Below are positions 52,298-61,917 of a stretch of DNA of 64,000 nt, piece after piece. Position 1 is the first letter of the stretch; each line of letters opens with the position of its first letter. The translations under genes and the position numbers were made by a program. The notes under the pieces were generated by a model, which was given only the letters and a program-made list of their open reading frames with translations, ran no database searches and had not been told where the DNA came from. Source of the DNA: Archaeoglobus neptunius (GTDB lineage: Archaea; Halobacteriota; Archaeoglobi; Archaeoglobales; Archaeoglobaceae); the NCBI RefSeq assembly GCF_016757965.1, contig NZ_JAEKIW010000005.1, forward strand, positions 62,001 through 126,000, read 5' to 3'.

Positions 52298-52747
52298 TTC
52301 GCAGCACGGAAAGTACTCCACTTCAACTCTGGCCTCTTTCAGAAGCTCAAGCCCCCTTTTGTCCGCATACTCTTTGCCGTACACGACTCTCTTTATACCT
52401 GCGTTGATTATTATTTTTGCACAGGTTATGCACGGACAGTGGGTGGAATACAGGGTACCACCATCAACACTGATCCCAAACTTTGCAGCCTGAATTATGG
52501 CGTTTTGCTCCGCATGAACACCCCTGCAGAGTTCCTGCCGCTCTCCGCTCGGAACGGACATTCTGTCCCTTAAACATCCGACCTCATCGCAGTGCAGCAG
52601 ACCCGAAGGCGCACCGTTATAGCCGGTTGCGAGAATTCTCTTGTCCCTGACAATCACAGCTCCAACTCGCTGTCTCAAACATGTTGATCTCCTGGCAACA
52701 ACGCTGGCTATCTCCATAAAATACTCGTCCAGTGTTGGTCTGTTCAT
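52289..52747 (-). CDS. Deoxycytidylate (dCMP) deaminase
   Basis: This 152-residue zinc deaminase makes dUMP for dTMP synthesis. Motifs are [34 protein letters not shown] (HAE) and [17 protein letters not shown] (CxxC). The additional [10 protein letters not shown] is typical of ComEB/dCMP deaminases. The start ATG at 52747 has GAGGTTGTGAT upstream; a GTG two codons earlier overlaps the tatD stop. The 3' end overlaps the convergent phosphoesterase gene by 9 bp. Confidence 0.92.
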   Translation of the reverse strand: MNRPTLDEYFMEIASVVARRSTCLRQRVGAVIVRDKRILATGYNGAPSGLLHCDEVGCLRDRMSVPSGERQELCRGVHAEQNAIIQAAKFGISVDGGTLYSTHCPCITCAKIIINAGIKRVVYGKEYADKRGLELLKEARVEVEYFPCCELK

Positions 52748-52749
52748 TA

Positions 52750-53496
52750 TCACAACCTCAGAAACTTTCTGGCGTTTTTCAATGCAACCTTCTTTGCCTC
52801 ATCCTGGCCAACGCTCCCGGCAATTTTTTCTGCAGCGATCGCCACAGTCGTGAATTCCGTATCTCTGTATCCAACATCGCTGTTTAGCATGAATCTCTCG
52901 CAGCCGTACTCTTCAATTATCTTCACAACGTCCTCAGGAGAGAGTTTTCCGGACTGTACGGTCAGGCCAATCCAGCACTCAGTTTTTAAAGCCAGATCGA
53001 GATTTTCAAAATTCACGTGATCAATGACTGCCAGCTCATCCGGGAACCCCGAATCGCCCAGAATTTTCAAAATTTTCTCAGTGATCTCTCTTTTGTTTTT
53101 CCTTGGGGTGTGAATTATGCAGGGGATGTCGAGTTTTTTTGCAATTTCGAGCTGGGATTTTAATACATTCTTCTCTTCATCAGTGGCAGATTCAAGCCCT
53201 ATCTCTCCAAAAACCAGCCATTCGCCTCTTTCGAGGTAGTCAAAGGCCACTCCGTAGTTCGGTGGAATGCATCGGGGATGGATGCCAACTGCCGGGTACA
53301 TTTTTATTCCTGCAGCTTCGCATCTTTGCGTTTCGAACTCCACAAGCTTTCTGAAGGAGTCTATCATTGTCTGAGGATACATGGGTTTTATTGGGTAGAA
53401 AGAGAGGCTGCATATCTCCTTAATTCCGACCTCGCTCATCATTGCCAGCTCACTGAAACCGAGCCCCTCAGAATGAAGATGGGAGTCGAAATACAT
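52750..53496 (-). CDS. TatD-family metal-dependent hydrolase
   Basis: This 248-residue TIM-barrel protein starts [13 protein letters not shown] (HxH metal motif). It has [30 protein letters not shown] and the late [14 protein letters not shown] with an aspartate. It resembles the archaeal TatD-like group more than the bacterial nucleases, and its activity is unproven. The ATG at 53496 lies about 26 nt after a GTTTAATAA box, fitting a leaderless start; the longer frame upstream has no family similarity. Confidence 0.84.
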   Translation of the reverse strand: MYFDSHLHSEGLGFSELAMMSEVGIKEICSLSFYPIKPMYPQTMIDSFRKLVEFETQRCEAAGIKMYPAVGIHPRCIPPNYGVAFDYLERGEWLVFGEIGLESATDEEKNVLKSQLEIAKKLDIPCIIHTPRKNKREITEKILKILGDSGFPDELAVIDHVNFENLDLALKTECWIGLTVQSGKLSPEDVVKIIEEYGCERFMLNSDVGYRDTEFTTVAIAAEKIAGSVGQDEAKKVALKNARKFLRL

Positions 53497-53572
53497 GTTG
53501 ATTTGAAATGATGAAGGATTATTAAACGTTTTCATCCAAAAATTTATAACGTTTTAAAACTCCGTCCTTTTA

Positions 53573-55351
53573 ATGAGGCTGATTGTAATGCTGGCCATTG
53601 TATTTCTGGCCACGATCCCTCCAGCAATGGCCCTCAGGGTCGGCGTTTATGATAATCCACCTCTCGTTTTTAAGGAGGATTCAGGATTTAAAGGTTTTTA
53701 TATTGATATTCTTAATCATATCGCGGAGCAGGAAGGATGGGATGTGGAGTATGTGTACGGAAACTTTCCATCTCTTTTAAAGATGCTCAGGAACGGGGAT
53801 ATCGACCTGCTGGTCGCAGTGGCATATACCGAAGGAAGAGCAAAGGAATTCAACTACAGTAACGAGTCTGTTATCACCAACTGGGGGGTTGTTGTTACCA
53901 AATCCAAGCTTGACTCCATCCTTGACCTCAGGGGGCTAAGGGTGGCTGGTGTTGTTGGGGATGTTTATTTTGAAAGTTTAAAGCAACTCGCAAAGAAATT
54001 TAACATTGACTGCCAGTTTGTTGGGATTGAGGGAGATTACAGGGAAGTCTTTGATGCAGTCAATTCCGGTGATGCTGATGCAGGAGTTGTCTCGAGAATT
54101 TATGCCTCGTTTTATGCCAGAGACTCCGGTCTGAAGGAGACAGGTATCATATTCAATCCGGTGGAGCTGCGATTTGTTGGTAACGACAGGGAGGTTCTGC
54201 AGAAGATAGATAGAGATCTTGCCATACTGAAAGAAGACCCAAATTCGATCTATTACCAGTCCCTTGAACGCTGGTTTGGGGCCAAGGTCGAGTTCATTCC
54301 CGAATGGGTGTACAGAGTCATAGCAGTCCTCCTCGTGCTGTTTATCTTTGCCTTTGCAATTGACGCTTACTTGAGCAGGGAGGTGAGAAAGAGGACTGCA
54401 GAAGTTAAAAAAAGCGAAATGTTTCTCAGAGCAGTTTTTAATGCCATTCAGGACGGTATATCTGTGCTGGATGTAAATATGAACGTACTGATGGTCAATC
54501 ACGCAATGGAGAGGTGGTACGGCGATGTTGTAGGAAAAAAGTGTTACCAAGCCTATTATGGCCGAAACGAACCCTGTGAGAACTGTCCAACTTTTGAGGC
54601 AATAAAAAGCAGAGAGTTGAGGAGAGGGGTGGTGCCCGGTTCTCCGGATTCGGATTTGGAGTGTCTGGAGATCTTTAGCTATCCTATGGTGGAGAACAAT
54701 GAGGTTAAAATGATTGTTGAGTTTGTCAGAGATATAACTGAGAAGAAGAAGGTTGAAGAGGATTTGATGAAGTCCCTGGAGAGGTACGAGTACCTGTGGA
54801 ACAGCACAAACGATATACTTTACATCCATAATCTGGAAGGTTGTTTTGTCAGTGTAAACAGGAGGGCTTTGGAACTTTTGGGGTATGGTGTGGACGACAA
54901 TGTTGAGGTGTGGGATGTAATTCCCGAATCTTACGTGGATTTTGTGAAAGAGAAAATTGAGGAGATTTGCAGTACAAAAGGTCCAGCAGGGCCTTTTGAG
55001 TTGCCTGTTAAAGCAAAGGATGGAAGAGAGCTGTGGCTTGAAATTGTAGCGCACCCTGTGATTGAGAATGGAGATGTTGTGGCAGTATACGGAGTGGCGA
55101 GAGATATAACGGAAAGAAAAGCTGTTCTTGAAGAAATAGAGAAGAACATTGCACTCATCTCTTATCTTGTCGACAGGATAAGAAACCCTCTAGCTGCTGC
55201 GAGGGCGTACTGCGAGGTTAAGGAAAAGCTGGGTGAAGACGTGTTTGACAGAATCATTGAGAATATCGACAGAGTCACATATCTCATTGTTGATCTCGAT
55301 AAAGTATGGGAAAATATGGACAGACTCAGGGGAAGGTTAAGGAAAAAATAA
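53573..55351 (+). CDS. Extracytoplasmic solute-binding (SBP3) and PAS sensor lacking a kinase domain
   Basis: This 592-residue protein has a signal peptide (residues 1-20), an SBP3-type periplasmic ligand-binding domain (~21-235; RVGVYDNPPLVFKEDSGFKGFY, GDIDLLVAVAYTEGRA), a membrane helix (~243-265), a PAS domain (~285-395) with a C..CENC motif, a second PAS (~405-520) and a helical tail with RIRNPLAAARAYCEV where a kinase has its H-box histidine; here it is R/N. No HATPase domain follows. It may pass the signal to another protein. The start is ATG; the neighbouring permease gene lies 35 nt downstream. Confidence 0.82.
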   Translation: MRLIVMLAIVFLATIPPAMALRVGVYDNPPLVFKEDSGFKGFYIDILNHIAEQEGWDVEYVYGNFPSLLKMLRNGDIDLLVAVAYTEGRAKEFNYSNESVITNWGVVVTKSKLDSILDLRGLRVAGVVGDVYFESLKQLAKKFNIDCQFVGIEGDYREVFDAVNSGDADAGVVSRIYASFYARDSGLKETGIIFNPVELRFVGNDREVLQKIDRDLAILKEDPNSIYYQSLERWFGAKVEFIPEWVYRVIAVLLVLFIFAFAIDAYLSREVRKRTAEVKKSEMFLRAVFNAIQDGISVLDVNMNVLMVNHAMERWYGDVVGKKCYQAYYGRNEPCENCPTFEAIKSRELRRGVVPGSPDSDLECLEIFSYPMVENNEVKMIVEFVRDITEKKKVEEDLMKSLERYEYLWNSTNDILYIHNLEGCFVSVNRRALELLGYGVDDNVEVWDVIPESYVDFVKEKIEEICSTKGPAGPFELPVKAKDGRELWLEIVAHPVIENGDVVAVYGVARDITERKAVLEEIEKNIALISYLVDRIRNPLAAARAYCEVKEKLGEDVFDRIIENIDRVTYLIVDLDKVWENMDRLRGRLRKK

Positions 55352-55386
55352 TGAAATTTTTATGACCTTTCCTCCTCTGATTCTTT

Positions 55387-56964
55387 ATGCGAAAAGACAT
55401 TGGGTTCAAAGAGGCATTCAGCATCGGCGTTGGAGGTATGATTGGAGGAGGGATTTTCGCTGTTCTTGGGCTGAGCGTTCAGCTCTCAAAAAGCTCAGCG
55501 CCAATAGCCTTTCTACTTGCAGGTTTAATTGCTCTGATCACGTCTTACTCGTATGCCAAACTGTCGATAAGATTTCCCAGTGAAGGTGGAACTGTTGAGT
55601 TTTTGGTGAAGGCTTTCGGAAATGGTATATTTTCGGGAGGGCTGAACATCCTGCTCCTGTTGGGGTATATTGTTATGGTTTCCCTCTACGCCTATGCTTT
55701 CGGGAGTTATGGGGCGAACTTGCTGTCTGATTATGTGGTGGTAAGACACATTCTGATAACTGCCGTAATCTCGCTGTTTACATTCATAAACGCATATGGG
55801 GCACTCGTAAGCGGTAAGACCGAAGACCTTCTTGTGGCATTTAAGCTCACCATCCTTATTGTTGTTGCAGGGGTGGGATTAACGCTTGTCAACCCGGAAA
55901 GGCTCCAGCCATCCACGTGGGTCGATCCGGTGAGTATAGTGGCAGGTGGAATGATCATATTTCTTGCATATGAGGGTTTTGAGCTCATCGCAAATACCGG
56001 AAATGATGTCAAGGATCCGAAGATACTACCTAAAGCCTTATATTCGGCCGTGATTGTTGTGATAGCCGTTTACGTTCTTGTAGCGGTTGTGACGGTGGGC
56101 ACCCTTCCCTACGAGACCATTGTGGAGTCAAGGGACTATGCGCTGGCAAAGGCTGCAGAACCATCAATGGGAGAGGCAGGTTTTCTTCTCGTAACTCTTG
56201 CAGCTCTGGCATCAACTGGTTCTGCCATTAATGCAACGCTCTACGGGACAGCACGAATCAGCTATATGGTTGCAAAGTACGGTGAGCTACCCCAGATTGT
56301 GGAAAGGAGGGTTTGGAAACAGGCTCATGAGGGTTTACTGGTCATAAGCATCATTTCGCTGATTCTAGCCAATACCGCAAACCTTGAGTCCATTTCCGTT
56401 GCAGGTAGCGGTAGCTTTCTCATCATCTTCTTTTTTGTAAATGTCGCAGCTTTGAAACTGAGACATAAGCTTAAGATAAATCCAGCAATCCCCGCTGCTG
56501 GGGCAATCCTCACATTTGCGGCTCTGTCAATACTGGTTTACAGGATGGCAGCAGAGGCAACGAACCTTGCAATTCTTGTTGGTTTGGTTCTGGCATCCTT
56601 TTTAATTGAGGCCCTCTACAGAACAACCACTGGTAGAAAAATAAGCGTTTATGTGGACAGCAGACTCAAAAAGAGGGAGGAAACCATCAGAAACTGGGAG
56701 GGATGGATAGCTGGGGTGGTGGATGGAGTATCCGGCCTGATTAAAGATGCTGAGATATATCTCGCAGGCAGCGTTGCAAGGGGGGAGGTTGATAAAGCCC
56801 ACGATGTTGACCTGCTGGTTTTTGTAGATGATGTTAGTGATGACATGCAGCATGAGTGTCAGAAAGCCATGCGCAACCTTCCAGTGGACCTTCATTTTAT
56901 AAGCAGAGAGGATAAAGAATCCGCCCTGAAAAAGGCAAAGCACTACAAGCGACTCGAGATCTAA
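55387..56964 (+). CDS. APC-type amino acid permease fused to a nucleotidyltransferase domain
   Basis: This 525-residue protein has an N-terminal APC-superfamily transporter with about 12 membrane segments (to ~420: GGMIGGGIFAVLGLSVQ, the GxxxGxGIF motif, ITSYSYAKLSIRFPSEGGTVEF). From about 454 comes a minimal nucleotidyltransferase: AGSVARGEVDKAHDVDLLVFV with G461-S462, D473-V-D475, and a third aspartate D501 (VDLHF). It follows the sensor gene at 53573 by 35 nt and may form a transcript with it, so a solute-sensing to transport link is conceivable. Confidence 0.8.
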   Translation: MRKDIGFKEAFSIGVGGMIGGGIFAVLGLSVQLSKSSAPIAFLLAGLIALITSYSYAKLSIRFPSEGGTVEFLVKAFGNGIFSGGLNILLLLGYIVMVSLYAYAFGSYGANLLSDYVVVRHILITAVISLFTFINAYGALVSGKTEDLLVAFKLTILIVVAGVGLTLVNPERLQPSTWVDPVSIVAGGMIIFLAYEGFELIANTGNDVKDPKILPKALYSAVIVVIAVYVLVAVVTVGTLPYETIVESRDYALAKAAEPSMGEAGFLLVTLAALASTGSAINATLYGTARISYMVAKYGELPQIVERRVWKQAHEGLLVISIISLILANTANLESISVAGSGSFLIIFFFVNVAALKLRHKLKINPAIPAAGAILTFAALSILVYRMAAEATNLAILVGLVLASFLIEALYRTTTGRKISVYVDSRLKKREETIRNWEGWIAGVVDGVSGLIKDAEIYLAGSVARGEVDKAHDVDLLVFVDDVSDDMQHECQKAMRNLPVDLHFISREDKESALKKAKHYKRLEI

Positions 56965-56979
56965 AAAGAAAAAATTGGT

Positions 56980-57684
56980 TTATAGTTTTTTAACTACACC
57001 CTCACCCTTCACATTCATGTCTCCAGACCAGCCGTCCTCACCCTTAACAAATGTAGGCATGAGTTCAAAATCCCCGCCAATTCTGATTTCTCCAGCCTTC
57101 ATATCCCCTCCGACGAACCCGCAGGAACCGTGGATTTTGATCACACCACCTTTCATTTCCGTACCTATGAAATCGCCAGCATTTCCCTTTATTTCGATCT
57201 CTCCTCCAGCCATTTTCTCTCCTATATAGTTTCCGGCATTACCCTCAATGGTTATCTTTCCACCGTTCATGCCGGTGGCATTGCCATAGTAAGCACATCC
57301 AACAAGGTTTCCGGCGTTACCCATGACAGTTATCTCTCCGTCCTTCATCTCCGCACCAAGCCAGTCGTCCGCATCGCCCTCAATTACTATCCTGCCCCCT
57401 GCCATATATGCTCCGCAGTTGGCGCCAACGCTCCCTTTAACTACGATCTCTCCCTCAGCCATCCTGCAGCCAATCCATTTGACCTTGCTGAAGTCACCTT
57501 CAAGGACAAGCTTTTTGTCGTCTCCCTCTCTCACAACCTCGAAAAGCTCTCCCAGTTCCACGAGGTCTTTGCCATAGTAAACCTTGAATTTCTTTACTTC
57601 CTCTATATCCTTCTCTGCCAGATCGGGTGTGAGTTCCGCCTCAACGGTTACCACAAACTCCGCTTTCGGTTTTATGATGATCAT
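56980..57684 (-). CDS. fwdC: Formylmethanofuran dehydrogenase subunit C
   Basis: This 234-residue beta-helical subunit starts MIIIKPKAEF. Its repeats follow GxGNAGNxxG and GGxIxIxGNAG (NAGNLVGCAYYGNATGMNGG, EMKGGVIKIHGSCGFVGG), the glycine-rich pattern of FwdC/GltB C-terminal domains. It is the last gene of fwdDBAC. The ATG at 57684 has a strong GAGGAGGTGG site upstream. Confidence 0.95.
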   Translation of the reverse strand: MIIIKPKAEFVVTVEAELTPDLAEKDIEEVKKFKVYYGKDLVELGELFEVVREGDDKKLVLEGDFSKVKWIGCRMAEGEIVVKGSVGANCGAYMAGGRIVIEGDADDWLGAEMKDGEITVMGNAGNLVGCAYYGNATGMNGGKITIEGNAGNYIGEKMAGGEIEIKGNAGDFIGTEMKGGVIKIHGSCGFVGGDMKAGEIRIGGDFELMPTFVKGEDGWSGDMNVKGEGVVKKL

Positions 57685-57697
57685 TTTTACCACCTCC

Positions 57698-59383
57698 TCA
57701 GATTACTATTCTTTCTGGTTTCTTCAGCCAGCTTTCCTCCACTCCGTAGTTCTGAAGTTCCACACTGTAGTACCTGAAGTAGTCCTCCAGATCTGCTTTT
57801 ATTGCCTCAAGGTCCACTCTGCCCGTAGCATCGACCCAGTACGTCTTGCCCCAGTACTCCTCTACGAGATTTCCGTCCTTGGCCACGATTATACCATCTT
57901 TTATGGTGTAGACAGCCGTCTTGAACGTCTTGTAGATTTTTTCAAAGTCATTTGAAGTGTCCACATTCAGTGGATCGAGGTCGTAGATTGCGATGTCTGC
58001 ATCAGCCCCTATCCCGAGATGTCCCTTATTCGGCAATCCTAGAATTCTTGCTGGCAGCGATCTGGTCATGTGGATAACCTCTTCGAGCGTTTTCTCCACA
58101 TCAATTGCCGGCAGATTCGAAGCTTTCTGGACGAATGGACTCACCTTCTCAAGCTCACCTTCTCTCATTTTCCTGCTCATCAGCATGGCCATTATATACG
58201 GATACTCGGTGAATGGTCCACCGTTTGGATAGTCCGTGGTGAGCACGACTTTATCACTATCCGTAAGAAGTCCAAGCTCCATACCAATAGCCCACTGGAG
58301 AGCGTGTACGGGATTCTTTGGCAGATATGCGATCGGCACAATGCCAGCTCCCCCCTCAACCTCACTGTCCTTGTTACTCCATCTGGAGCCTGTAAGCCTG
58401 TGAAGGGTGAACTGGAAGGGTGCATCTCCGGTCATGGCTGTTGCATGGCCGAATATCGGCTGACCCATGTCGATTGTGACGTTGTCCATTGCATTTACGG
58501 TCTTCGCTATCTCCTCGGCACCGCTTGCGACCGTTCTCCAGCTATCTCCTGCATATGAATTGAACTGCACATGGGTAACGTGCAGCACCTGTCTGGCGTC
58601 GTTGCTGAACTTGCTTGCCAGCCTGATGCTCTCTATGGTCGTCTCGTAGTTTCCGGGCACTCCGAGTCTGTTGCAGTGCAGGTGGACTGAATGGTTCAGC
58701 TTGAGCTCTTCTGTGGCCTGTATGAGTGACAGGATGATCTCTCTCGGTGTTACGTTGAATCCCGGTACCTGGTCGTCCAGGCTGCTCACGTTTCCTCCGT
58801 ACATCCACGCTTCAACGCCGCCAGGATTGACGACTTTAACACCAAATCCTTTAGTTCTCTCAATAGCCCATGCTATGAAGGCTTTAAGCTTTTCCATCTC
58901 CTTTTCAGCCACGTATTTCAGCACGAAGTGCCAGTTCCCAAAAACAGGCAGCGCTGCTTTGTCCAGCATGGGGATCGCATCAAGCTCCTCATGAGTGTGA
59001 AGAGCTCCGATCGGTGGCTGAGCAGCTTCGAATACTGATGTGTAGCCCATCTTAGTGTACTCATATCCGATCGCAGGGGATGTGAGCAGAACTCTTCCAA
59101 TAGCGGCCCTGAATTTATTCGCAATGTTCCTGACAACCCTCATTTCCTCAGGACGCATGGTTCTTCCGGTGTTCATTTTGCTTCCCGCTATGTGTGCATG
59201 CATGTCCACTCCACCGGCCACGACGAGCTTGTTGGTGGCGTCTATAACCTTTACATCCTCCCCTTTCAATTCACTCTCTTCAACAATTTTTCCATTTTTA
59301 ACGAAAATATCCATTTTCTCAGCTTTAACACCATTTTTAGGGTCAATTACTATCCCGTTTTTAATATGAAGTGCATGATGCAT
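57698..59383 (-). CDS. fwdA: Formylmethanofuran dehydrogenase subunit A
   Basis: This 561-residue amidohydrolase-fold subunit starts MHHALHIKNGIVIDPKNG and has the metal-binding HAHIAGSK near residue 60, HLHCNRLG, HVTHVQFN and TTDYPNGGPF. It hydrolyses formylmethanofuran to formate inside the complex, passing it to the FwdB site. It is the third gene of fwdDBAC. GGTGAT lies before the ATG at 59383; GTG codons just upstream are less likely. Confidence 0.95.
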   Translation of the reverse strand: MHHALHIKNGIVIDPKNGVKAEKMDIFVKNGKIVEESELKGEDVKVIDATNKLVVAGGVDMHAHIAGSKMNTGRTMRPEEMRVVRNIANKFRAAIGRVLLTSPAIGYEYTKMGYTSVFEAAQPPIGALHTHEELDAIPMLDKAALPVFGNWHFVLKYVAEKEMEKLKAFIAWAIERTKGFGVKVVNPGGVEAWMYGGNVSSLDDQVPGFNVTPREIILSLIQATEELKLNHSVHLHCNRLGVPGNYETTIESIRLASKFSNDARQVLHVTHVQFNSYAGDSWRTVASGAEEIAKTVNAMDNVTIDMGQPIFGHATAMTGDAPFQFTLHRLTGSRWSNKDSEVEGGAGIVPIAYLPKNPVHALQWAIGMELGLLTDSDKVVLTTDYPNGGPFTEYPYIMAMLMSRKMREGELEKVSPFVQKASNLPAIDVEKTLEEVIHMTRSLPARILGLPNKGHLGIGADADIAIYDLDPLNVDTSNDFEKIYKTFKTAVYTIKDGIIVAKDGNLVEEYWGKTYWVDATGRVDLEAIKADLEDYFRYYSVELQNYGVEESWLKKPERIVI

Positions 59384-59388
59384 CACAA

Positions 59389-60648
59389 TCACCCCTTAAA
59401 TTCCTCAACTTTTTCAAGCAGCTTCTCAAGAATCTGCTCGTCACTCCAGTATTCTGAGTCAACCACTTTCTTCACTCTGAGCGGTATTCCATCCATTCTG
59501 TATGCGGTACCCTCAGCCTCCAGTCCGGCAACTGCAGAGGGAATGACAACGTTGGCGAGCAGGGTCGTCATGTTGGGAAATGGATCAATCTGGATAACCG
59601 GTATGTCTTTCAGGTGTTTCACTGCAGCCTTCGGGAAGTGAGCTGCAGGATCGGAAGCTATTATCAGGGCCGCATCACAGTCTTTTCTCTTCAGAACTTC
59701 TACAGCTGAGAATTCTGCAGGAGAGAATCTGGGATATCCCCGGCTGAAATCTATTGCGTACTGATATCCAGCTTCCCATGCTGGAACCTCACCAGCACCA
59801 ACGACGTTGTAATGTCCCCTCATGGGCCAGATTACCCATCTTGTGGTGCGATTGAGAAGTTGAATGAGCTTAACGGCATTTTCTATGTTTCTGTCTCTTC
59901 CTCTCGACTGCGTAACGCCAAGACCGTATAGTATGGCACCATATTTGGCGTTCTTCATCGTTTCAGCAAGCTCCATTAACTTTTCCTTGCTTACTCCGCC
60001 CACCTCGTCCGGCACAACATCTGCGTTTCCGGAGATAATCGCTCTTAGAGCGGAGATAATTGGATAGTCATATCCCGGTTTAATCTGTATGAAATCGTCC
60101 GCAAGTTTGGCGGTCTTTGTCGGTCTGACGTCAACAACAATAACCTTCCTCTGCTTTCTGTCTTTTATCAGCAAACCTTTTGCAGAGATTGAATACCTCA
60201 TCCCGTGCCTTGGATGGGCCTCCATCGGGTTTGCTCCCCAGAAAATCACAACATCTGCCCTGTTCTTTATTGCTCCAAGCGATCCACCGGGCAAACCCTC
60301 CTCAATAACGGCGAGAGTTCCGGGTGCATGGCAAACACTTGCACACTGATCGTAAATTCCACGAACCTTCTCAGTCAGAATCACACCCAGTCTTATGGCC
60401 TCATTAACTGTAGAGGCCCATCCGTAAAGCAGTGGTTTTTTGGCGTTTACAAGAATTTCTGCAGCTTTTTCGATCGCCTTTTCGTAGCTTACTTCTTTAC
60501 CATCAATCATTGGAGCCTTAATTCTTTCCTTCTTCGAGAACTTGCTGCTACCAAGCTTGCAGAGCTTTTTTGACTTGAACTGTTCAATGTCAAACTGTCC
60601 GTCGTCACAAACACTTCCACAAAACGTGCAGATTACATTCTCAACCAT
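59389..60648 (-). CDS. fwdB: Formylmethanofuran dehydrogenase subunit B
   Basis: This 419-residue molybdo/tungstopterin subunit oxidises or reduces CO2/formate. The N-terminal VICTFCGSVCDDG (C7, C10, C14, then C30) binds a [4Fe-4S] cluster; the QCASVCHAPGT motif holds the metal-ligand cysteine C106, and VIFWGANPMEAHPRHGMRYS and the GHYNVVGAGEVPAWEAGYQ region complete the family. Cysteine, not selenocysteine, is encoded. It follows fwdD with 1 nt spacing and precedes fwdA. Confidence 0.95.
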   Translation of the reverse strand: MVENVICTFCGSVCDDGQFDIEQFKSKKLCKLGSSKFSKKERIKAPMIDGKEVSYEKAIEKAAEILVNAKKPLLYGWASTVNEAIRLGVILTEKVRGIYDQCASVCHAPGTLAVIEEGLPGGSLGAIKNRADVVIFWGANPMEAHPRHGMRYSISAKGLLIKDRKQRKVIVVDVRPTKTAKLADDFIQIKPGYDYPIISALRAIISGNADVVPDEVGGVSKEKLMELAETMKNAKYGAILYGLGVTQSRGRDRNIENAVKLIQLLNRTTRWVIWPMRGHYNVVGAGEVPAWEAGYQYAIDFSRGYPRFSPAEFSAVEVLKRKDCDAALIIASDPAAHFPKAAVKHLKDIPVIQIDPFPNMTTLLANVVIPSAVAGLEAEGTAYRMDGIPLRVKKVVDSEYWSDEQILEKLLEKVEEFKG

Positions 60649-60649
60649 C

Positions 60650-61018
60650 TTAAATCGCCTCCAGAAGTTCCTTAACACTCAAAACTTTATCATCGGTCTT
60701 TTCAACCGTGCCCTTCACGCCCTTAAACTGGGGCATTCCTGTTCCGTCGGTAGAGGGGTCGATAACCATGTTTGCATACGGGCCCATTGGGATGAATATC
60801 ATTCCTTTCGGCACATTCCCTTTTTTTGCGAAAACTACTACCTCCCCAAACTCTGTTTTTACCTTTACCCTGTCTCCTTCCTGTAACCCAAGGGTGTCCC
60901 AGTCCTCCTCGTTAAGCTCAGCGTAATTGACGGCGTTGAAGTATTCTTCTGTCAATTTTTCCTCAACAGTGGCCCCCTGATTGAGGGTTCTGCCAGATAT
61001 AACTTCTACTTCCAGCAT
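60650..61018 (-). CDS. fwdD: Formylmethanofuran dehydrogenase subunit D
   Basis: This 122-residue molybdopterin-dinucleotide-binding subunit starts MLEVEVISGRTLNQG and contains LNEEDWDTLGLQEGDRVKVKTEFGEVVV and IPMGPYANMVIDPSTDGTGMPQFKGV. It is the first gene of fwdDBAC, with GGTGAT before the ATG at 61018; upstream in-frame sequence has no family similarity. With MfnB and CofC it marks the C1/methanofuran pathway, which Archaeoglobus runs in the oxidative direction to CO2. Confidence 0.94.
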   Translation of the reverse strand: MLEVEVISGRTLNQGATVEEKLTEEYFNAVNYAELNEEDWDTLGLQEGDRVKVKTEFGEVVVFAKKGNVPKGMIFIPMGPYANMVIDPSTDGTGMPQFKGVKGTVEKTDDKVLSVKELLEAI

Positions 61019-61057
61019 GCTATCACCAAAAGTTTTTGATATCGTCAAATGAAATAC

Positions 61058-61064
61058 TATTTAA
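61058..61064 (-). promoter_or_regulatory. TATA box of the fwdDBAC operon
   Basis: The minus strand reads GTTAAATAGTA, placing the expected transcription start about 17 nt upstream of the fwdD ribosome binding site and ATG (61018). The leader would be short. The SPOUT gene at 61147 is transcribed divergently from the same intergenic DNA. Confidence 0.5.
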
Positions 61065-61146
61065 CTATTCTCTTTTTAGCCGATATTACTGATTGTTCAT
61101 ATCGTTGGAAAAAGAGGTAAATAATCGTGAGGGCTAGTGAGCGTAC

Positions 61147-61917
61147 ATGCTGTCCATAGCCATCCCATCATCAAGCCTGATTAATGAAAAAGACGAGAAA
61201 ATCAAAACATATAAGGTCGGCATAATTGCAAGGGCCGCAGCAGTTTTCAGAGTTGATGAGATAATTATATATTACGACCCTATTCTTGATGAATCCGATT
61301 TTATTGCAGGGATACTCGAATATCTTGAAACCCCCCAGTATCTGAGAAAGCACATATTCCCCATCAAAAAATCGTTACAGTATGCGGGTTTGCTTCCCCC
61401 TTTGGGAATCCCATCTCACAGGTCGAAACATTTAAAAGTCGGTGAAACAAGGGAGGGCGTTGTAAGACATGTTGCCCCTGACGGGACGCGATGGGTGGAT
61501 ATCGGCACCGATGCCCTGGCGCCCTTGAAGTGTGGTAGGGAAAAGGGCGCCCGCGTGACCGTCAGGATCTGTTCGAAGAAGCCGTTGCGGGTGGAAGAAG
61601 CGGAGCCTCAGGAGTACTGGGGCTACAGGATAAGGAAGCTCGAACTGAAAGAGCTGGTAAGAAGAAAGAATCTGGTGGTAACTTCCCGAAAATGCGGGGT
61701 TCCAAAACCGCCGGAAATAAAGCGAAATGTCACGCTGGTATTCGGAAATCCGGAAGAAGGTGTGTTCGAAATAGCAGAAAGGTTGGGGATAAAAATGGAA
61801 GCAAAATGCTGGAATGTGGTGCCTCAGCAGGGAACACGAACTGTTAGGTTAGAGGAAGCTATATTCGCAGCTCTCTCACTCGTTAATTTTGCAGACTACT
61901 GGGGTGGTTTAGAATGA
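61147..61917 (+). CDS. SPOUT-type RNA methyltransferase (DUF171/C9orf114-like)
   Basis: This 256-residue protein starts MLSIAIPSSSLINEKDEK and contains RHIFPIKKSLQYAGLLPPLGIPSHR-like sequence, VVRHVAPDGTRWVDIG, an inserted OB-like stretch, and LVFGNPEEGVFEIAE and WNVVPQQGTRTVRLEEAIFAALSLVN, the SAM-binding trefoil-knot end. Such proteins sit before rpl3 in Euryarchaeota and probably methylate rRNA. The end overlaps rpl3 by 4 nt. Confidence 0.88.
   Translation: MLSIAIPSSSLINEKDEKIKTYKVGIIARAAAVFRVDEIIIYYDPILDESDFIAGILEYLETPQYLRKHIFPIKKSLQYAGLLPPLGIPSHRSKHLKVGETREGVVRHVAPDGTRWVDIGTDALAPLKCGREKGARVTVRICSKKPLRVEEAEPQEYWGYRIRKLELKELVRRKNLVVTSRKCGVPKPPEIKRNVTLVFGNPEEGVFEIAERLGIKMEAKCWNVVPQQGTRTVRLEEAIFAALSLVNFADYWGGLE

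Noticed and set aside
53978-55054. A 358-codon minus-strand open frame opposite the sensor gene
   Set aside because: It lies entirely inside the sensor reading frame, which has clear domains; the antisense product shows no family pattern.
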